A stretch of 64,000 nt of DNA from an uncultured Bacteroidales bacterium. Lineage in GTDB: Bacteria; Bacteroidota; Bacteroidia; Bacteroidales; Paludibacteraceae. This document shows, in pieces, positions 28,995 to 36,857 of the stretch. The stretch covers positions 43,770 to 107,769 of the forward strand of contig CAMOUL010000005.1 of the NCBI GenBank assembly GCA_946626605.1, written 5' to 3'. Positions within the stretch are counted from its first letter, which is position 1; every line of letters starts with the position of its first letter. The notes beneath the pieces were generated by a model. That model worked only from the letters and a program-made list of their open reading frames with translations. It made no database searches and was not told the origin of the DNA. The translations under genes and the position numbers were made by a program.

Positions 28995-30068
28995 CTATTC
29001 TTCGGCTTTGCCGACGTACTGTCCTTTGCTATTAATTAGGATATGGTCTCCGCCGCATGTGACTTCTACATCAAAGAGGTTATCATCCACGATACGTACC
29101 ATATAATATTTCGCAGAGATGATCACGTTGCCGTCATGATCAATCACGCCGCTTCCTGAACCTACGTCATACCGCCAATACTTTGGTACGATAAATTTCG
29201 TTAACTCTCCGTTCTCATAGATGGCGTTGGAACGATAATCATCCACATAGGATAACACGTATAGCCCGTCATACACAAAAGGAACGACTGTCTTAAGATC
29301 ATAATCTATCACTTTCGCCAAACCGTCTTTGGCAATAGTAAAACCGGCGGGCTCGGAGGACTGACGAATAAAATCATACTCCAAGGGCAGAACCACTTGT
29401 CCCGTTTCTGAGATAAGGCCATAAAAGTTGCCGTCCGAAACGATGCGGTAGCCTTTTCGAGGTGCAGAGATGGTGGTATAAATCGGCTCTACTACCCACT
29501 CTCCCTCGGTGTTAATGAGTCCCCATTTGTTATCCATCGTCTTCATGACGCATAGGCCGTTGTGGAACTGAAAGGCGATGTCGCTAAAATCATCGTCATA
29601 GTAGATCGGGAAAGTTTTGTCAAAGGCCAACTCTCCATCCTCCCTAATGAAGGACACAACGCCGTCTTTGAGCACACCGGCTATACCTTCACTAAAGTTC
29701 CATGCACGGTTGTATTGGGCAGGGATGACGATTTCGCCGGTATTGATATTCAGGTATCCGCGGAGACGGTCAAACGTACGGAAAACAACGAGGCTGTCCT
29801 CTGTGCAGTATTCATTAATGAAGATGTGTTGCAGTTTGGGCGTAGTAAACTTGTCGGTGCGCACATCTTTGAGTCGCACGAAGTCTTCCTGTCCGCGAGA
29901 ACCATATACCATCAGGATATTCTCCGACACATATTGGGGTTGAACATCCCAATAGGATGCCCTATGGTATTTGTCGTAATAGATGTTTGCCAACAGGCAA
30001 GCAAAAACAGTCACTCCGACAGCCAGCACACATAGTGCTGCGATTAAGATTTTTTTCCAAGTTTTCAT
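28995..30068 (-). CDS. WG-repeat protein, membrane-anchored
   Basis: 357 aa. Residues 7-27 are a hydrophobic segment that acts as a signal anchor; the VFAC inside it is a poor lipobox. The rest contains WG-type beta repeats (GVVSFIREDGELAFD, KWGLINTEGEWVVEPIY, FYGLISETGQVVLPLEYDFI, LAKVIDYDLKTVVPFVYDGLY). Such repeats fold as propeller- or solenoid-like binding modules, usually outside the cytoplasm in Bacteroidota. The partner is unknown. It is the most downstream gene of the accessory run 28,995-33,443, separated by 34 bp from the phosphatase gene. Confidence 0.75.
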   Translation of the reverse strand: MKTWKKILIAALCVLAVGVTVFACLLANIYYDKYHRASYWDVQPQYVSENILMVYGSRGQEDFVRLKDVRTDKFTTPKLQHIFINEYCTEDSLVVFRTFDRLRGYLNINTGEIVIPAQYNRAWNFSEGIAGVLKDGVVSFIREDGELAFDKTFPIYYDDDFSDIAFQFHNGLCVMKTMDNKWGLINTEGEWVVEPIYTTISAPRKGYRIVSDGNFYGLISETGQVVLPLEYDFIRQSSEPAGFTIAKDGLAKVIDYDLKTVVPFVYDGLYVLSYVDDYRSNAIYENGELTKFIVPKYWRYDVGSGSGVIDHDGNVIISAKYYMVRIVDDNLFDVEVTCGGDHILINSKGQYVGKAEE

Positions 30069-30102
30069 AGTTGTTTTTTGTTTTTAAAGTGTTTTTAATA
30101 AT

Positions 30103-30663
30103 TTAGTTCATATACGTTTGCCGAGTAATGCAAACCTTACGTTCTTTAAATAATTGTTGCGACATGGGTGCCGTTCCATTGCGTTCAGTAAACGCAGCAT
30201 AGAGGGCATTTAGGACGCGGTTGAGTTTGTCGGTTATATAACCATCTTCTTTGCGGTAACCACGTATTTCCGGCGGTTGTAGCCCTTCATCTACTCCATG
30301 AAAGATCCAAAATGCATTTAAGGCAATGTCCGTTCGGTGCAACCCCATTGCGCAGGCAATATAGAAATCTCCGGCATCCAAGAGGTCGCAGAACTTCGGA
30401 AAGAGTTCCACCATATTAGTGATAGCCTCAGCGGTAGTATCAACAGGATAATGGAAGTAACGCATACCATATTGTTCACACATTGCCGGAAGACGGTCTG
30501 TATGGTCAGTTAGTCGTAAATCAATTATTGTTTTTACCCCAGCCTCTTTGAGAGCTCGCCATGCATAAACCTGATGCCGTGATGACATCGTTCGTCCCCG
30601 TGCTCCGCCATAGACAGGTGCGAGATCGGGGATTCGGGTTTGTTGCAAGCGTGCGAAGTTCAT
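30103..30663 (-). CDS. Dual-specificity/tyrosine phosphatase-like protein
   Basis: 186 aa, no signal peptide. The active-site loop is CAMGLHRT (Cys104 to Arg110, the CX5R signature) after YIA. The upstream segment LKEAGVKTIIDLR and YFHYPVD are typical of cysteine-based dual-specificity phosphatases. The expected general acid is not obvious; Asp74 in YPVDTT is a candidate. Substrate unknown. It starts 3 bp after the end of the upstream gene, so the two are co-transcribed. Confidence 0.75.
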   Translation of the reverse strand: MNFARLQQTRIPDLAPVYGGARGRTMSSRHQVYAWRALKEAGVKTIIDLRLTDHTDRLPAMCEQYGMRYFHYPVDTTAEAITNMVELFPKFCDLLDAGDFYIACAMGLHRTDIALNAFWIFHGVDEGLQPPEIRGYRKEDGYITDKLNRVLNALYAAFTERNGTAPMSQQLFKERKVCITRQTYMN

Positions 30664-30666
30664 GAT

Positions 30667-31293
30667 CTATTTCTTCCCCAGCAAAATATCTAACCAACTC
30701 CGATTATGCGTATCTTCCTCTTCATCATCCAGGGTCGGAGGCTCTTCCTTCCACTCAGGTGGTGGACCATACAGGCAAGCAATGGGTTCTGGATCGGGAT
30801 CAAAAAGCGAACGAGAACCGAAACCGGAACCGGATGAAGGACGAACGATGGTAATCTTATCCTTGGGATCCGCATTTTTATTTTGTACGATTTGCATCAA
30901 ACTGCCTTCGCCATGATAGTATATATATGGCAAGTGATGCTCCTCGATCTTACCCATTGAGAAAGCAGGCTCTAAAATAGGATACAATTGGGGCTTGCCT
31001 GTAAAGGTATAACCTGTTACTGTTTCTTCACATATACGCTCCGCCTTTTTTCGGTCAGTAGTAAAATAATAGTTTTGGTAGTAACGGTTCTCGTTTGCAT
31101 AGTCCTCCGAATCAAAACAAGGATATAGATGTTCGATAATAACCACGTATGGACTCTTCTGCATCCGCACGCTTTTGTCGCTGTCCTTGAATGCCACCCT
31201 TTTCAGTTCATCCAGACCATGAAAGACTCTCCCTGCATATCGGAACGAGTCTCTGATGTCGATGTCAGTAATCTCAATGTCGTTTCGGTCCAT
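30667..31293 (-). CDS. Hypothetical protein (208 aa)
   Basis: Not recognised. The N-terminal 110 residues are mixed alpha/beta (FRYAGRVFHGLDELKRVAF, PYVVIIEHLYPCF, NYYFTTDRKKAERICEE). The C-terminal 60 residues are proline-, acid- and glycine-rich and probably disordered (SSGSGFGS, DPDPEPIACLYGPPPEWKEEPPTLDDEEED). No signal peptide. It follows a consensus promoter with a leader of about 104 nt and is coupled to the phosphatase downstream, which suggests a shared role. Confidence 0.6.
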   Translation of the reverse strand: MDRNDIEITDIDIRDSFRYAGRVFHGLDELKRVAFKDSDKSVRMQKSPYVVIIEHLYPCFDSEDYANENRYYQNYYFTTDRKKAERICEETVTGYTFTGKPQLYPILEPAFSMGKIEEHHLPYIYYHGEGSLMQIVQNKNADPKDKITIVRPSSGSGFGSRSLFDPDPEPIACLYGPPPEWKEEPPTLDDEEEDTHNRSWLDILLGKK

Positions 31294-31402
31294 AATTGTC
31301 AGTGATTTATAGTTTGCACCTTTATTTTAGTATATAAATACAATCCGAAGGGTCTCCCCATGACGTGGTTTTAGATGTAATGTCATAGTTTTTTTTCTGT
31401 TG

Positions 31403-31434
31403 CAAAGGTAGTACAAATTTCTGATATATGCAAA
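31403..31434 (-). promoter_or_regulatory. Promoter for the 30.1-31.3 kb gene pair
   Basis: On the minus strand TTTGCATATATC (CAAA at 31431-31434 on plus), 20 nt, TACCTTTG (31403-31410). Predicted start near 31396. A 19-codon ATG-initiated frame (31327-31386) opens just after it. Confidence 0.65.
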
Positions 31435-31460
31435 ATATTTCACACATTTCTTCAGATGTT

Positions 31461-31573
31461 CATCGCTTTTCGTCAGTTTTTCGTCGGGACATGGTCGCGT
31501 GATGGTCATGTCGCCGACGCGAGCATTACGGGATCATCTGCCGGGAACGACTTAACGGCGACCGGGGCACCAT
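31461..31573. repeat. Degenerate array with 11-bp period
   Basis: At exact 11-bp steps from 31471 the plus strand reads CGTC (31471), CGTC (31482), GGTC (31493), GGTC (31504), CGAC (31515), TTAC (31526), TCTG (31537), CGAC (31548) and CGAC (31559). The linkers between these anchors vary. The array fills the whole spacer between the promoter at 31403 and the gene ending at 31575. Confidence 0.7.
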
Positions 31574-31574
31574 G

Positions 31575-32027
31575 TTACCAATTATCCGAACTGCGGTCGG
31601 CATCATGGTCGAAGGAGTTGATAAAACGATCATGGATGTCATTTACTATCGCCGCGAATTCCTCCGGAAGAAGGATATTCTCCACATCCATTGCGTGGTA
31701 GAAAAGCGGTGCTATCTCCTCCGCCGTAAATCCGGCTATTCCGCAACCTATCGGCGTAACGAGAAACGTGTATTCGGGATGAGCTTTGGCAAAAGCGATA
31801 AACTCCTTGACATAGGGTTCGATGGTATCTACTCCGCCTTGCATGGTGGGAATAGCATAACTCTGCCCCTGCAGCCCGACACCTTGTCCCCATACGGCAC
31901 CGAATTTCTCATGAGCAATATGCGCCGCACCTCCGGCATGCGCTCCTGCCAGATTGCTACCGAAGACAAAAATCTCATTCGGCTCCAGTTCGGAAATCCA
32001 TTCCGGTGTAAATGGTCTATTGTACAT
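31575..32027 (-). CDS. Macro-domain-like conserved protein
   Basis: 150 aa, cytoplasmic. Glycine-rich motifs EIFVFGSNLAGAHAGGAA, GQGVGLQGQSYAIPTM and FLVTPIGCGIAGFTAEEIAPLF are arranged like the nucleotide-binding loops of macro domains. They match a conserved family often seen in phages and accessory regions of bacteria. That suggests ADP-ribose or NAD-metabolite binding, but I cannot name the family with certainty. It sits 5 bp after the low-molecular-weight phosphatase gene, so they are probably one transcript. Confidence 0.65.
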   Translation of the reverse strand: MYNRPFTPEWISELEPNEIFVFGSNLAGAHAGGAAHIAHEKFGAVWGQGVGLQGQSYAIPTMQGGVDTIEPYVKEFIAFAKAHPEYTFLVTPIGCGIAGFTAEEIAPLFYHAMDVENILLPEEFAAIVNDIHDRFINSFDHDADRSSDNW

Positions 32028-32032
32028 AAGGT

Positions 32033-32473
32033 CTATAATCTATTAAGTATAATTTTACAGCATGACTCGATTTGGTGGAAGGCGAAATCGTATTCCGCAT
32101 CGGAGTAGAGCGGGTCTTCTATGTTGAACTCATCGCCGTAGCAGTATTTGGTAATCTGGTGGAGTTTGTACCACTGGGCATAGGGCAGCTCTTTCTGTGC
32201 CTGCACATAGTGATAGTGCTCCATGACAAAGATAAAATCTGCTTGTTGCAATAGTTCCGAAGTCATTTTTTGCGAATGCCCCTCCATGTGATAGCCATAC
32301 TTGGCGGCAGTAGCAATCATCTGCGGATCATACGCTTGCCCGAACAGATTATGCACTCCGGCGGAAGCGACAGTGATGTCGTTTCTGCCTTCCCGCTCCG
32401 CCATCGTACGCAGGATACATTCTGCTACCGCTGACCGAGATACATTGCCTGTGCATATAAAAAGGATGTGCAT
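32033..32473 (-). CDS. Low-molecular-weight protein tyrosine phosphatase
   Basis: 146 aa from the ATG at 32471-32473 (MHILFICTGNVSRSAVAE). The longer frame would overlap the preceding gene. The P-loop is CTGNVSRS (C-x5-R-S). The family usually has CxxNxCRS, so the second cysteine, which protects the active site from oxidation, is serine here. The general-acid motif DP is present in NIEDPLYSD. These enzymes remove phosphate from tyrosine on kinases or capsule regulators. No tyrosine kinase is in the window. Confidence 0.88.
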   Translation of the reverse strand: MHILFICTGNVSRSAVAECILRTMAEREGRNDITVASAGVHNLFGQAYDPQMIATAAKYGYHMEGHSQKMTSELLQQADFIFVMEHYHYVQAQKELPYAQWYKLHQITKYCYGDEFNIEDPLYSDAEYDFAFHQIESCCKIILNRL

Positions 32474-32492
32474 GAGTTTAATATACTGTTTA

Positions 32493-33002
32493 TTATCTGT
32501 TTTGGCGATAAGCAAACGGAACAACTACTTTGCCGGTACGGTCAATCTTACCCCATAGCGCAATCTCATCGTCATCACTCATACCATAACCATCATCGTC
32601 CATGTAGTACCTGCCATCAGGATTGATTTGCCACATTACTTCAGCGATTCCGCTTTTGAAGCCATATATTATTGTCGGGAAATGCCCGTCGTGATTTTGT
32701 GCTCTTTCAATAGCAGAAGCAGGTAGTCCCTCCAAGCTATTCCAGTCAATGTCCTCATCCGTAACAGTCACTAACTCTTCTCCCGCATCCATAAACTCAT
32801 AGGCGCATTGGGTGCGGTGATCCATAAGGAACCGCGGTTTCCACCACCCCAAGATACTTTGCTTGACCAAGGACATATCCTCGCCCTTGTCTGTAGTTTC
32901 GTACCGTTCTTGATTAAACCGCTCCGTATTGAGCAGTTTGTACATCTTCTCGTCATAGGTTTCTTGCCCTACCATTCGTCTGATTTTGTCGTAAATGTTC
33001 AT
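32493..33002 (-). CDS. Hypothetical protein (169 aa)
   Basis: Not recognised. The start is placed at the ATG of 33000-33002 (MNIYDKIRRMVGQ), inside a longer frame. The C-terminal half has an acidic beta-rich segment (YYMDDDGYGMSDDDEIALWGKIDRTGKVVVPFAY) that recalls a single WG-like repeat. No signal peptide or membrane segment. Its stop lies 19 bp before the phosphatase ATG. Confidence 0.6.
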   Translation of the reverse strand: MNIYDKIRRMVGQETYDEKMYKLLNTERFNQERYETTDKGEDMSLVKQSILGWWKPRFLMDHRTQCAYEFMDAGEELVTVTDEDIDWNSLEGLPASAIERAQNHDGHFPTIIYGFKSGIAEVMWQINPDGRYYMDDDGYGMSDDDEIALWGKIDRTGKVVVPFAYRQNR

Positions 33003-33092
33003 AGCTTCGAAATTAAAAGTCCAACATTTACGACTATAGAGCACAAATGGACAAAGAATCTATCAGAGGGAAGAAAAAATATTCAATCCGAG

Positions 33093-33443
33093 TTAATAAT
33101 GCACATCGTAATAATAGGGGATGGACTTCTTCTCCAACCATTCAATTAACTTGTCGTCGGCTTGACGTTCGAATGAAGCAAAACGCTCATGCAGATATTG
33201 AATGACATCATTGGGTGTCTTGGCGTTATTGCAAATCTTTTTCAGCCGCGCCAACGCCTCTCCTTTTACCACCCAAGACAACTCTACTTCACCATCCCTA
33301 CTGCGCTCGAAATCCTCCTCTGCTCCCCAATTCACTTTCACGAGAAGAAACCTCTCCTCGCTACACTCTATGGCGCACAAGGAGCCTATTGAGCTCGTAT
33401 CCTCATAGAATGTTGCAGTTGCAATTATTGTTGGTGTCTGCAT
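33093..33443 (-). CDS. Hypothetical protein (116 aa)
   Basis: Not recognised. A small cytoplasmic protein, beta-rich at the N-terminus (PTIIATATFYEDTSSIGSLCAIECSEERFLLVKVNWG) and helical at the C-terminus (PNDVIQYLHERFASFERQADDKLIEWLEKKSI). Lies 42 bp after the membrane-protein gene and 90 bp before the next gene. Confidence 0.55.
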   Translation of the reverse strand: MQTPTIIATATFYEDTSSIGSLCAIECSEERFLLVKVNWGAEEDFERSRDGEVELSWVVKGEALARLKKICNNAKTPNDVIQYLHERFASFERQADDKLIEWLEKKSIPYYYDVHY

Positions 33444-33485
33444 TGTGACTTTTCCTTATTTGACATTTCTTTCAAAACTTTTAAA

Positions 33486-34760
33486 TTATTTATGTTTAAC
33501 GAAACTCCAAGCATTTTTTAGAAATGCATGAATGAGCCATCCAATGATTAACGTCACGAAAAATAAACGTATGTATTGAATATTATCATTTTCAGGAAAT
33601 GATATGAGTAATTCCGTGTCTGTGAAAGTTTCATTTAGCTCTTCATCTACTTTTTTATGTTTTATGATTTGAGTGTCATGAAGATTTAGAACACGTAACT
33701 CATCGGAAGGATTATTATACACTTTAACACCGCCTCTGCTGTGTATGTTTATCACGTAGGAATCTATTGATGTAGCGTTAAACGAGAATCGATAATAGGC
33801 CTGTGATACATCCTCTTTGAGTAAGAATAAACTCAATTGAGGGAATACACGATATATCCCACGATAACTCGGCTTCGGATGTAGAAAAGAAAGCCCTCCA
33901 GAAAGATTTTCAACTTTATGAAGAGGAAACTGTTCTTTTATGTACGAATATGAAGATAGACGTATAAAATTTGCGATGCTTAAATATTCATGATTTCGAG
34001 ATAACTTATTATATGAAATAGAGTCAGCTAATAATGATAGATTTAACGAACAGATATATGGTGTCATTCCTCCTCCGCCACATACGACTCCTCTATTATC
34101 CAGATATTCACGTATGTCGGAATTAATTGGAGACAATATGTGTAAACTATCATTCTTCAAAGTAAGGTATCCAATAGGCTTAGATGAATATAAGTTTTCA
34201 TAAAGATGAGTATATATGTATGTTGATGATTTATCTCGCTCCAGATGATCTTGATGAAGATAATGATTATATGTTTTCAGCAATGGAGTGTATATACTGT
34301 CTTCTTTAGATAGTATATATATTGAATCCATTGCCCTTGACAACATTGTAATATCTCTATTTTGTTTATTTCCAATTAGAGGCTTAACATGCTTTAAAAT
34401 ACTGTATTCAATCTTGCAAGAATCGTATTCGATGGTTTGCATTTGTGAATATGTATTAAAAATATTTTTATTCCCGATTACGAAATCGATTTGTGCAACG
34501 ACTGAATCAGGGGATACAGAATACACATCAACATAATAATCCCTTACAGGGATAGTAAGAAAACATTTTAGTATGTATATTAAATAAACACATAAAAAGA
34601 ACGCCATGGTTGCTCTTAATCCATAATGAGGAGAAGAGTTTTTTAATGGCGACATTGACTGCTTTACTTTATCAGATATATTCTGCAAGAATTTGACAAA
34701 ACTTTGCAATATCTCTTTTATAAAGGAACTTATCTCCTGAAAATCAAAATTTGCTTTCAT
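33486..34760 (-). CDS. Membrane protein with large extracytoplasmic domain (424 aa)
   Basis: Not recognised. An N-terminal amphipathic region (FIKEILQSFVKFLQNISDKVKQSM) precedes a first transmembrane helix at about residues 51-68 (TMAFFLCVYLIYILKCFL). About 330 residues follow, rich in Ser, Tyr and Asn, and then a second helix near 402-418 (LFFVTLIIGWLIHAFL). Topology predicts both termini in the cytoplasm and the middle in the periplasm. It is AT-rich. It is the last plausible gene of the GTPase/M48 operon and may be its membrane-facing component. Confidence 0.65.
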   Translation of the reverse strand: MKANFDFQEISSFIKEILQSFVKFLQNISDKVKQSMSPLKNSSPHYGLRATMAFFLCVYLIYILKCFLTIPVRDYYVDVYSVSPDSVVAQIDFVIGNKNIFNTYSQMQTIEYDSCKIEYSILKHVKPLIGNKQNRDITMLSRAMDSIYILSKEDSIYTPLLKTYNHYLHQDHLERDKSSTYIYTHLYENLYSSKPIGYLTLKNDSLHILSPINSDIREYLDNRGVVCGGGGMTPYICSLNLSLLADSISYNKLSRNHEYLSIANFIRLSSYSYIKEQFPLHKVENLSGGLSFLHPKPSYRGIYRVFPQLSLFLLKEDVSQAYYRFSFNATSIDSYVINIHSRGGVKVYNNPSDELRVLNLHDTQIIKHKKVDEELNETFTDTELLISFPENDNIQYIRLFFVTLIIGWLIHAFLKNAWSFVKHK

Positions 34761-34808
34761 TGTTTAATTTTTATTCCTTCTGCTCTTTTTTCTCTTCCTA
34801 GTTAGACT

Positions 34809-35219
34809 CTATTTCTTCCAGAACTTTAAGACCGCGCTATCGCTCGTGAATGAAAGACCTTGAATAACGATTTTATCCAAAATCTCCTTGAGTTTAGGAA
34901 TCTGGAGGAGTTGTATTTTGATCCTATTGTTCGGTAAGCTCTGGAAATATGAAATATCAGTTTGCGTTTCAATATATTTCAAGAAAGCGGTTATTATGAA
35001 ATCTACTCCAAGACCATTGCTATAAGATAATAAAGCATAATCATTGTTGATTTCATTCAATATCAGTTGCACTTTAATTTCTTTTGCTCCTACCATAGGA
35101 AGAACAATGTCGGTAGAGACACTAACGGTACGACTATCTATTGCTGATAACCGAATGTTTTTCTGTGATTTTTGCTTGATGAGATCTTGAATCTCTGGAT
35201 ATGTAACCGTCAAAAACAT
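34809..35219 (-). CDS. Hypothetical protein of the GTPase/M48 operon (136 aa)
   Basis: Not recognised. A small alpha/beta protein (KNIRLSAIDSRTVSVSTDIVLPM, IKVQLILNEINNDYALLSYSNGLGVDFIITAFLKYIE, IKIQLLQIPKLKEILDKIVIQGLSF) without signal or membrane segment. It lies 12 bp after the FGE-domain gene. Confidence 0.6.
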   Translation of the reverse strand: MFLTVTYPEIQDLIKQKSQKNIRLSAIDSRTVSVSTDIVLPMVGAKEIKVQLILNEINNDYALLSYSNGLGVDFIITAFLKYIETQTDISYFQSLPNNRIKIQLLQIPKLKEILDKIVIQGLSFTSDSAVLKFWKK

Positions 35220-35231
35220 ATACGTAACTAA

Positions 35232-35954
35232 TTAATAGGCCAAGCGGAAACCAACATCTGAAAATGATTTTGTTGACTTTTGTTTTTCTCGATAGAAAAC
35301 CCAGCAATCCGTATCTTTTGACTTATAAGAACCACCTCGAATAACTCTATAATTACCTTTAGTGCCTCCATGTGGATTTTTAGATGGGAATCTTTCTAAT
35401 GAGAATAGACTTTTGAATGGACCTTCTATATATCGGGGTTCGTATATATCTTCGCACCATTCCCATACATTTCCACTCATATCATAAAGTCCTAATTGGT
35501 TAGACTCTTTCTGGCAAACGGCATGCAATCTATTGTCCGAATTCATATTATACCACCCAACCGTGTCAAGGATATTTTTTCCAGAATAAATGGAACCATC
35601 GGAATACTCACCTCCGCGAGCTGTATATTCCCATTCTGCTTCAGTGGGCAATCTGAAATTCCAATTGGTGAGTTTGTTTAATCGTTCAATAAACTCATAT
35701 ACTTGATGCCATGAGCAGCTTGTTTGTGGTAATTTTGCATTCCGTTGTTCAAAAGATGTTTCCATAACGGTGCCCCATTCTTCTTGAGTAACCGTATGGT
35801 CGCAAATATGGAAATCATCCAATTGAACAAGCACTTTGTTGATTCTGGGAGCGAAAAACGGTCTGTATATGTTTAATAAGTCGCCCATCCAGAATGGAAC
35901 ACCACCCTTGACGAGCAACATACTGGCTTTCAGATTTTCTATAATAGCATTCAT
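35232..35954 (-). CDS. FGE-sulfatase (SUMF1-like) domain protein
   Basis: 240 aa, essentially one formylglycine-generating-enzyme-like domain: MLLVKGGVPFWMGD, DDFHICDHTVTQEEWGTVM, WNFRLPTEAEWEYTARGG, YDMSGNVWEWCEDIYE, RVIRGGSYKS and C-terminal DVGFRLAY. The same fold is used for catalysis in FGE/EgtB and as a ligand- or partner-binding module in lipoproteins and in conflict-system proteins. No signal peptide, unlike GldJ. The gene lies 2 bp after the M48 peptidase gene with the zinc ribbon, implying tight coupling. A non-catalytic adaptor role is inference. Confidence 0.82.
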   Translation of the reverse strand: MNAIIENLKASMLLVKGGVPFWMGDLLNIYRPFFAPRINKVLVQLDDFHICDHTVTQEEWGTVMETSFEQRNAKLPQTSCSWHQVYEFIERLNKLTNWNFRLPTEAEWEYTARGGEYSDGSIYSGKNILDTVGWYNMNSDNRLHAVCQKESNQLGLYDMSGNVWEWCEDIYEPRYIEGPFKSLFSLERFPSKNPHGGTKGNYRVIRGGSYKSKDTDCWVFYREKQKSTKSFSDVGFRLAY

Positions 35955-35956
35955 TT

Positions 35957-36850
35957 TTAGTCAAATTTTCTGCCACAGATAGGGCATTTGTCTTGATCTA
36001 AAGCGACGAAATGACCGCAAGTGGGGCATCGTTTGCCCCGATGACCATCCAGTATAGCCTGATATTCACCACTTTCCACCCATTTTACCAACTCATATGC
36101 ACGCATAATTGTCCAAGGATGCGAGTCATCCAAGATGGAAATGTTACGTATAATAGAGTTTACCGTGTCGCCGTATTGATGCATAAACTCATTTGCCTGC
36201 TCTAAGAACACATGCGGATCGGCAGTACTGAAATAGCGCTTGGGGATGCCAGCCATTTTCATGATTGCAGATAATGCCGAATCCAGATCTTGACATGCTA
36301 ACAAACCGGCACGGTCGGCGGTGAACTCTGACATGCGGTTCCAATATGCCAGTCCCAATTGAATTGGGATCAAGAATTTACCGGTGAGCACCGTAGATGA
36401 TATTAGTTGTGTAATAAATTGCGCCATCACATGGTACAAAACATGGCCGCTTTTGATGTGACCTAACTCATGACCAATAATATAAGTTAATTCGGGATCG
36501 GTCATCAAATCAACGGCACCCGAATAGATCGTTAAAATCGTGTCGTTCTTATATCCCGTTGTCATGGCATTGATATTATATGACCATTGGGTATATATTT
36601 TAGGAAGTCGATCAATATCCAATGTCTCTGCCGCTTCATGCACCATGTTGTACAACTCCGGACATGATTCCTTTGTGACATAAAAATTACTACCACACAA
36701 CTGAACAATATGCCATTTAATGGTCGTCCAATTGAGTATAAAATTCGTAACAGTATCAAATCCATCTAAACTTCGCAAACTTTCAAGTGCTGTCTTGTCA
36801 AAAGAATGTTCGTAGATAGTGGAATCTAAGTTGATGAGTTTCTGTTTCAT
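35957..36850 (-). CDS. M48-family metallopeptidase with C-terminal zinc ribbon
   Basis: 297 aa. Catalytic HELGH motif (YIIGHELGHIKSGH) near residue 127 and the downstream glutamate in SEFTADRAGL, the hallmarks of M48 zinc peptidases. A hydrophobic stretch (FITQLISSTVLTGKFLIPIQLGLAYW) lies between them and may contact the membrane. The last 30 residues hold CPTCGHFVALDQDKCPICG, a zinc ribbon absent from its two paralogues at 44.7-46.3 kb. No signal peptide. M48 enzymes such as HtpX act in membrane-protein quality control. The N-terminal YEHSFDKTALESLRSL segment is shared with the paralogue at 44735. Confidence 0.88.
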   Translation of the reverse strand: MKQKLINLDSTIYEHSFDKTALESLRSLDGFDTVTNFILNWTTIKWHIVQLCGSNFYVTKESCPELYNMVHEAAETLDIDRLPKIYTQWSYNINAMTTGYKNDTILTIYSGAVDLMTDPELTYIIGHELGHIKSGHVLYHVMAQFITQLISSTVLTGKFLIPIQLGLAYWNRMSEFTADRAGLLACQDLDSALSAIMKMAGIPKRYFSTADPHVFLEQANEFMHQYGDTVNSIIRNISILDDSHPWTIMRAYELVKWVESGEYQAILDGHRGKRCPTCGHFVALDQDKCPICGRKFD

Positions 36851-36857
36851 ATCTTTG

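Noticed and set aside
28995..30068. WG-repeat protein as a lipoprotein
   Set aside because: VFAC in the hydrophobic segment is a weak lipobox and lies within, not at the end of, the membrane helix; signal anchor preferred.
31327..31386. 19-codon ORF MTLHLKPRHGETLRIVFIY just after a promoter, faintly CsrA-like
   Set aside because: Too short to judge; the CsrA likeness covers only RxGExLxI, and CsrA is not expected in this phylum. Could be a leader peptide but nothing else supports it.
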